Assembly: GCA_036244855.1 (NCBI GenBank)
Contig: BQKZ01006566.1
Span: forward strand, 6,786 to 16,813
Direction: 5' to 3'
DNA: 10,028 nt
DNA from: Temnopleurus reevesii
Taxonomy: Eukaryota; Echinodermata; Echinoidea; Temnopleuroida; Temnopleuridae
The translations under genes and the position numbers were made by a program. Position 1 is the first letter of the stretch. The number at the start of each line of letters is the position of its first letter. This document shows, piece by piece, positions 5,930 to 10,028 of the stretch. The notes beneath the pieces were generated by a model. The model made no database searches and was not told where the DNA came from. It worked only from the letters and a program-made list of their open reading frames with translations.

Positions 5930-6203
5930 ACGGCTTATATATAGCGCTTATCAACTCTTTATGAGAATTCTGTAAGCGCTCTACAAATTGCAGCATTATT
6001 ACCCTGGCTTTAGCAGTGAAGCTATTAGGTGCATAAGCTTTTTCAAGGAATAAATTCCTACCAGGTACCCATTCATCTCACCTGGGTTGAGTGCAGCTTT
6101 TTGTTAATGAATTTCTTGCTGAAGGAAATTAATGCCATGGAAGGAATTCAAGCCTACGACCCTCTGGTTGAAAGGCGAGAGTCAGAACCACTACACCACT
6201 TCG
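5930..6203 (-). mobile_element. tRNA-derived SINE
   Basis: Read on the minus strand, it begins with a tRNA-like head. An A-box-like TGGTGTAGTGG lies at 6198-6188 and a B-box-like GGCTTGAATTCC at 6154-6143, at tRNA-like spacing. A body follows that contains CACTCAACCCAGGTGAGATG, AATGGGTACCTGG and AGCGCTATATATAAG, and it ends in ATTAATATTAT. The A and B boxes are an internal RNA polymerase III promoter (family knowledge). No functional tRNA fold is claimed. The body resembles SINEs common in marine invertebrates, from memory only. Confidence 0.75.
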
Positions 6204-6210
6204 CCTTCTT

Positions 6211-6310
6211 GCTAAGACATCTTGACTTCTTTTGCCACCATCTTAAGATAGACACTAGCGTTGATACAACTATGTTAAAATGGTGGCACAAGAAGTTAAG
6301 ACATCTTAGC
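6211..6310. repeat. Hairpin with 36-bp arms
   Basis: The left arm (6211-6246) begins GCTAAGACATCTTGAC and the right arm (6275-6310), on the other strand, begins GCTAAGATGTCTTAAC. The arms match at 31 of 36 positions around a 28-nt loop. It directly adjoins the 5' end of the SINE. A short foldback transposon is most likely; a microRNA-like transcript is possible but unsupported. Confidence 0.7.
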
Positions 6311-6344
6311 GAGGAGAACATAGCTAAGACGCTCTGAAGCTTTA

Positions 6345-6687
6345 TCATTGGTCTATTATTGTTCCAAAGGAATAAACTGGGGTTAATAATGCTAAATTAA
6401 TATCTATATCCAATTTATTTCATAAAACATTTATTTACCACTCACGTGTTGGATTGCCCTAATCAGTCATCAGCTAATTTTCAAACGCGTCCAGAAAGGA
6501 AACATTCCGTCAAATTGCTGTTGTATGCCCAATGTTTGGGCAATATATACATAGAATCAAAGAATTTATAAAACCTTGCTGCAAAATTTCTAAGAAGGGA
6601 CGGAAATTCCCTCATATAGTCTCTTTCTGGGACAGATGTTAGGGCATGTAATACATGTAGCAGTTGAATGTTGTTTACTGCGCAAAA
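6345..6687. other. Intergenic stretch with nothing recognisable
   Basis: No gene, splice-bounded exon or repeat can be supported. A minus-strand open frame overlapping 6590-6823 has no supporting signals and runs into the large inverted repeat. Confidence 0.4.
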
Positions 6688-7278
6688 TTAAAGACTTGGT
6701 CTGGGCCAGGAAAATCTTGTGTTGATTGAAAGCAGAAAATTCAGATGAACAGATAAAAAAAAAGTTTGAAGGAAATCGCACAACAAATAAGATAGTTATG
6801 AGTATTTCAATTACATAACCCAATACTTGTAATCAGTAAAATTTGCAACGTTGGGTCGCGTGATTATGACGTATATCATGCACTTTTCTGCAAGTAGTTT
6901 ATTATTCTTATTGTTTTGAAACCCTCATTTTCGCCGATAGATACATGGGTACAGACACATTCATTGATTAACGTTTTGAATATTTTCAAAAAATAGGTGT
7001 GATGGATTAAAACAGATTTTTAAAAACAATAAGATATAATAAGCTTACGGACAGGAAGTGCATGATCCACGTCATAAGCACGTGACCAAAAGTCACATGT
7101 TATGTCCTACTGCGTACAGTAATTCATCAATTATCACTGTTCAGTCATATTATTGAAATATTCATAACTTTCTTATTCCTTGTCGGATTTACTTCAATCT
7201 TTTTTTTTTTAATCTCTTCGTCTGATTTTTCTGCTTTTGATTAAAGCAAGAGTATTCTAGCCCAGACCAAGTCTTTAA
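6688..7278. mobile_element. Large foldback element with arms of over 200 bp
   Basis: The left arm (6688 to about 6910) starts TTAAAGACTTGGTCTGGGCC. The right arm (about 7028 to 7278), on the other strand, starts TTAAAGACTTGGTCTGGGCT. The arms then share GCAGAAAA.TCAGA, GAATAAGAAAGTTATGA-like text and TTATGACGT..ATCATGCACTT. The spacer is about 117 bp. No coding frame is present. Inner arm sequence recurs in the foldback at 7985-8247, so both belong to one family. The arms contain short indels, which suggests an old insertion. Confidence 0.75.
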
Positions 7279-7289
7279 GAACGAGTGAA

Positions 7290-7975
7290 TGTCACATTTA
7301 ATCAAATTTAGATTACCACCTGATAACAAAATAAGCCATGTTTGGGAATTCTGGCCTATCTCTCTCTCTTTCTCTCTCCTAAACATTACACTTCTTTACA
7401 CTATAAAAGCAAAAAATTAGGATTTGTTTAAAAATATATTGTGAGCATTTGGTATTGTTGTTATTTGGTTTATTTATAACATGTATACATTGTACAAATG
7501 TAAGATATGTATTTAAGTGTATTATGAGAAAGCTTTCCTAATGAATAAATATACATTTTAAATGAAAACATAATTTAAGCTATCCAGTGTCTTGTGTGTG
7601 TGTATGTGTTTTTTATATTATTTTTCTATAAAATTGAATGCAAAGTGTACACCTTGACAAGTGCTCACCCATTCAGAACATGATTTATTTTACAGCAAAT
7701 ATACAATCAACACACTATAATATATTTTTGTAATATTAAGTTGAACGCCAATTCATTGTCCCTTTGTTATGCTATTAAAATTGGAAACGTCTGATTGTTG
7801 TGTCCGCAAAGTTCAATACATGGCGTACAGATCTATTATCCCATGACCCACTTTATTTTATGGAAATAGTTCATACTGTGTTAATTGTTGAAGCTATTTG
7901 AAGTTAATTGAAAATTAAATTAGAAGAAAAATGTGAATACAAGAAATCAAACTCAGATTCCTGTAAAAAAAAAAA
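7290..7975. other. AT-rich stretch with short simple repeats only
   Basis: This holds a CT-rich run (about 7358-7379), a GT-rich run (about 7595-7610) and an isolated AATAAA at 7544-7549. I see no gene or transposon end. Confidence 0.45.
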
Positions 7976-7984
7976 TGACCTTAA

Positions 7985-8247
7985 CAGAAGAATCTACCCC
8001 AAAATAATAATTCTTTAACAGGAGCAGAAAAATCAGACGATAGGAACAAAATAAGTTTGAGGAAAATCGGACAACGAATAAGAAAGTTATGAATCGTTAA
8101 ATGTTTATATAATTGGCAATTTGGCTAATCTTTAAACATTCATGTACCTTTTTACTAAATGTCCCGCTTTCTTCAAAATGTTTTTGATCTGCTCACCAAA
8201 TTTTTCTGCTCCTGTTAAAAGATATAATTTTGGGGTTGACTCTTCTT
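7985..8247. mobile_element. Foldback element related to the one at 6688-7278
   Basis: The left arm contains ACCCCAAAATAATAATTCTT, TTAACAGGAGCAGAAAAAT and GAATAAGAAAGTTATGAAT. The right arm, on the other strand, contains ACCCCAAAATTATATCTTTT, AACAGGAGCAGAAAAAT and TGAAGAAAGCGGACA-like text. The arms are about 120 bp with a spacer of about 20 bp centred near 8118. The GCAGAAAAATCAGACGA and GGACAACGAATAAG segments are shared with the larger inverted repeat. Confidence 0.7.
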
Positions 8248-8249
8248 TT

Positions 8250-8288
8250 AATCATCATAATAATAATGATAATGATAATGATAATAAT

Positions 8289-8374
<86 letters not shown>

Positions 8375-8413
8375 TAATAATAATAATGATAAAAATAATA
8401 ATGATAATAATAA
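8250..8413. repeat. TAA trinucleotide microsatellite with GAT interruptions
   Basis: About 160 bp of TAA/AAT repeats are uninterrupted from about 8289 to 8372, with scattered GAT units on both sides. Open frames through it (poly-Asn and poly-Ile) are artefacts of the repeat. It directly follows the 3' end of a minus-strand SINE fragment, whose tail probably seeded it. Confidence 0.9.
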
Positions 8414-8462
8414 CGTTATTTTTATGGCGCCTAATCCACTCTGTGGAGTGCTAAAGGCGTCT
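8414..8462 (-). mobile_element. SINE 3'-end fragment, minus strand
   Basis: On the minus strand it reads ACGCCTTTAGCACTCCACAG, AGTGGATTAGGCGCCATA and then enters an ATT-rich tail. The copy at 8840-8902 has the same order: GCGCCCTGAGCACTAA, AGTGGATTTGGCGCCTTATA and then TATCATTATTATTA. The tRNA-like head is missing from both. Confidence 0.55.
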
Positions 8463-8469
8463 TACGAGA

Positions 8470-8835
8470 ATACCGTAGTAAAAGTAAGCAAGAAGTGAAC
8501 AGGTATGACATAAGCTGGCTAGAGAAGTAACATCGTTGCCAAATTTTGTATCAAACTGCACATCCATCTGTTAAAAAATAATGCTACTTGCAGAGAGGGG
8601 GAATCGATTTTTTGGGTGTGTGTGTTTTTGTGAAATTAAGTGGTATTCAAAACTTATTGGAAGCATCTTCAGCAAGCATTAAAAGCGTCTTCAAAAAGCA
8701 TTGTGTAAGCCATTATTAAATCCTCTTGAATATTTTGTCACATATATTTCCAATATGTTTCAACTTCTTATTCTGGTCGTCTGATGCACTTCTTAATTAT
8801 GCTATGCTATTCCATATTCCACTCTTGCTTTCTTT
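8470..8835. other. Non-coding stretch with nothing recognisable
   Basis: Only local repetition is visible (AAGCATCTTC, AAGCATTAAAAGCGTCTTC and AAAAAGCATTG near 8661-8703). I see no gene. Confidence 0.4.
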
Positions 8836-8839
8836 TTTT

Positions 8840-8902
8840 GCGCCCTGAGCACTAAATCTTAGTGGATTTGGCGCCTTATATGTCACATTATCATTATTAT
8901 TA
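8840..8902 (+). mobile_element. SINE 3'-end fragment, plus strand
   Basis: GCGCCCTGAGCACTAAATCT, then AGTGGATTTGGCGCC and a short TATCATTATTATTA tail. The sequence matches the minus-strand fragment at 8414-8462 but faces the other way. The ATT-type tail is short here, in contrast to the expanded microsatellite of the other copy. Confidence 0.55.
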
Positions 8903-9147
8903 GAACAATCCTATGATCCTATCTGAGCTTGGATCATTTGATTAGACAGATTTGTCTTGAGTTGTTTAGTCGATGTCATTATAGGAATTTCCTGATTAAA
9001 GACAAAATAACAAAAAATAAGTTATTCAAATCATTCGATAGAATCATTAATGTTGATTTGTTACTTTGAAATGTTATGGTAATTCATTAATCGCAATTTC
9101 TAACTAGAGTAAGTCATATAAATGGCATAATTGGGTGAGTGAGAGAT
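8903..9147. other. Non-coding stretch with nothing recognisable
   Basis: The sequence is AT-rich with frequent stops in all frames and no repeat structure that I can identify. Confidence 0.35.
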
Positions 9148-9225
9148 TCATCACCATCATGATTTAGGGATGATAATTGTGCTGATGCTGGTGGTGCCGA
9201 TGATAATGATGGCAGTGATGATGTT
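9148..9225. repeat. Degenerate GAT/CAT simple-repeat stretch
   Basis: CATCACCATCATGAT is followed by GATGATAATTGTGCTGATGC and GATGATAATGATGG. It is a decayed trinucleotide repeat and is not coding. Confidence 0.6.
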
Positions 9226-10028
9226 CATGTTGTAAAAGTTGTTGTAATAATTACGAGTGATTGTATTGTTGAGACCATCAAGGACTTTTTTGTAATTGCA
9301 TTTTCATTTTAAAAAAAAAATAAAGGGTTAAGCAGCATTCTTTACGTAATTGATTTCTGAATAACTTTCTTCAAAATATACATGGTATTTAAAGAGCAAT
9401 CAAATAAAGGACTGCAAATAAGGTTGTTCCCTTGAGCCGGAGTGCTGATGTAAATAGATTTATATCAACATTTAGAAAATGACACTTTACAAAAGGTAAA
9501 ATAGGTTTATTTTAAGCTGCCTCTTTGCGTGCCAACTTGGGGTTTAGCCTAGATTGAAACATAAAAATTTCTGTTAATTTGATACCATCCCGATTTCCAC
9601 AAAAGACAACACCAGATGACAATTGGCACATGTATGTGTTTTTGAAGCGTATATGCGATAAGTTGTCAGCTCATTACGGTACTTGAAGAGCATCCTCGAT
9701 ATTGAAATGTCAAATCCTGATTACACCGTATTGTTGACAGTTCAATCTAAATGCCAATTTATAATTACAAGAATACTGCAAAGAGAAAAACAAGATGAAG
9801 TGTTCTATATTTTCACTTTCTGTAGTTCTGTTGAGTTTAAATAGATCGTCTTGATGATCTATTTATTGTTGGCGTGAATGCTGTTGCGTGGTGACTCGGC
9901 GCGGATTAAAAGAATATTTGTTTGTTTGTTTTTATTTCCTGAAACTAAAAAAGAAAATGCAACAAAATATAATCAAAATATATGAAACGGCGGAAAGTCA
10001 ATGTGTTTAAATGAGTTTTAATTTGATA
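9226..10028. other. Non-coding right end of the window
   Basis: No gene is supported. Small items are an A-rich run with ATAAAG (about 9311-9326), a perfect 9-bp hairpin AAATAGATC/GATCTATTT (9839-9847 and 9856-9864, 8-nt loop) and a short TTTG repeat near 9917-9933. Confidence 0.45.

Noticed and set aside
6130..6205. A functional tRNA gene on the minus strand
   Set aside because: The A- and B-box-like text is present, but it continues into a SINE body, and I could not lay out a convincing cloverleaf.
6029..6348. Open frames on both strands over the SINE and the hairpin
   Set aside because: They read through the SINE body, tRNA-like head and hairpin arms, so they are repeat-derived.
7544..7549. 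AATAAA as the poly-A signal of another gene
   Set aside because: No coding exon lies upstream on that strand within reach. In AT-rich DNA the hexamer occurs by chance.
8142..8498. Open frame of 118 codons rich in asparagine, and an overlapping poly-isoleucine frame
   Set aside because: Both are readings of the TAA microsatellite and extend into a foldback arm and a SINE fragment. No splice signals or codon bias support them.

Overview
The window is AT-rich nuclear DNA from an animal, most likely a marine invertebrate; an echinoderm-like deuterostome is my best guess. The support is the low coding density, GT-AG splice sites, a tRNA-derived SINE, many small foldback DNA transposons and a long TAA microsatellite. 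The taxon is inferred from the general style of the repeats and was not tested by any search. There are no prokaryotic operons, rRNA genes, functional tRNA genes or CRISPR arrays. Almost all open frames here are chance frames or readings of repeats.

One gene can be supported. It runs on the + strand and only its 3' end lies in the window. A 110-nt coding exon (1288-1397) has a good acceptor and donor. Its last base matches, in phase 1, a terminal exon at 4869-4984 that encodes a Ser/Gly linker, a Glu-rich acidic stretch and a short tail ending in VVHFGMV. A polyadenylation signal lies at 5398-5403. I do not recognise the protein.

Both exons have duplicated relatives next to them. A truncated copy of the internal exon (1131-1245) sits 157 bp upstream and differs mostly at silent positions. 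The terminal exon has a near-identical 5' copy at 4629-4702, and two further tail copies at 5065-5153 and 5228-5307. Each copy is open in the matching phase and ends in its own stop. This could be a set of alternative C-termini and is the most interesting signal in the window.

The rest is mainly a transposon landscape. Positions 341-1030 hold a duplicated foldback element, one copy carrying a nested insertion. Positions 1651-1790 hold a tight cluster of palindromes. Two pogo/Tigger-like MITEs lie at 2825-3288. Two related foldback elements with TTTCAT-containing ends lie at 3674-3837 and 4113-4271, and a third element with long terminal repeats (4273-4546) directly follows the second. Downstream of the gene come another pogo-like MITE (5555-5728), a minus-strand SINE (5930-6203), a perfect-looking hairpin (6211-6310), a roughly 590-bp inverted repeat (6688-7278), a smaller foldback of the same family (7985-8247), and the microsatellite with SINE-tail fragments (8250-8462 and 8840-8902). 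The last 1.1 kb is nearly featureless.
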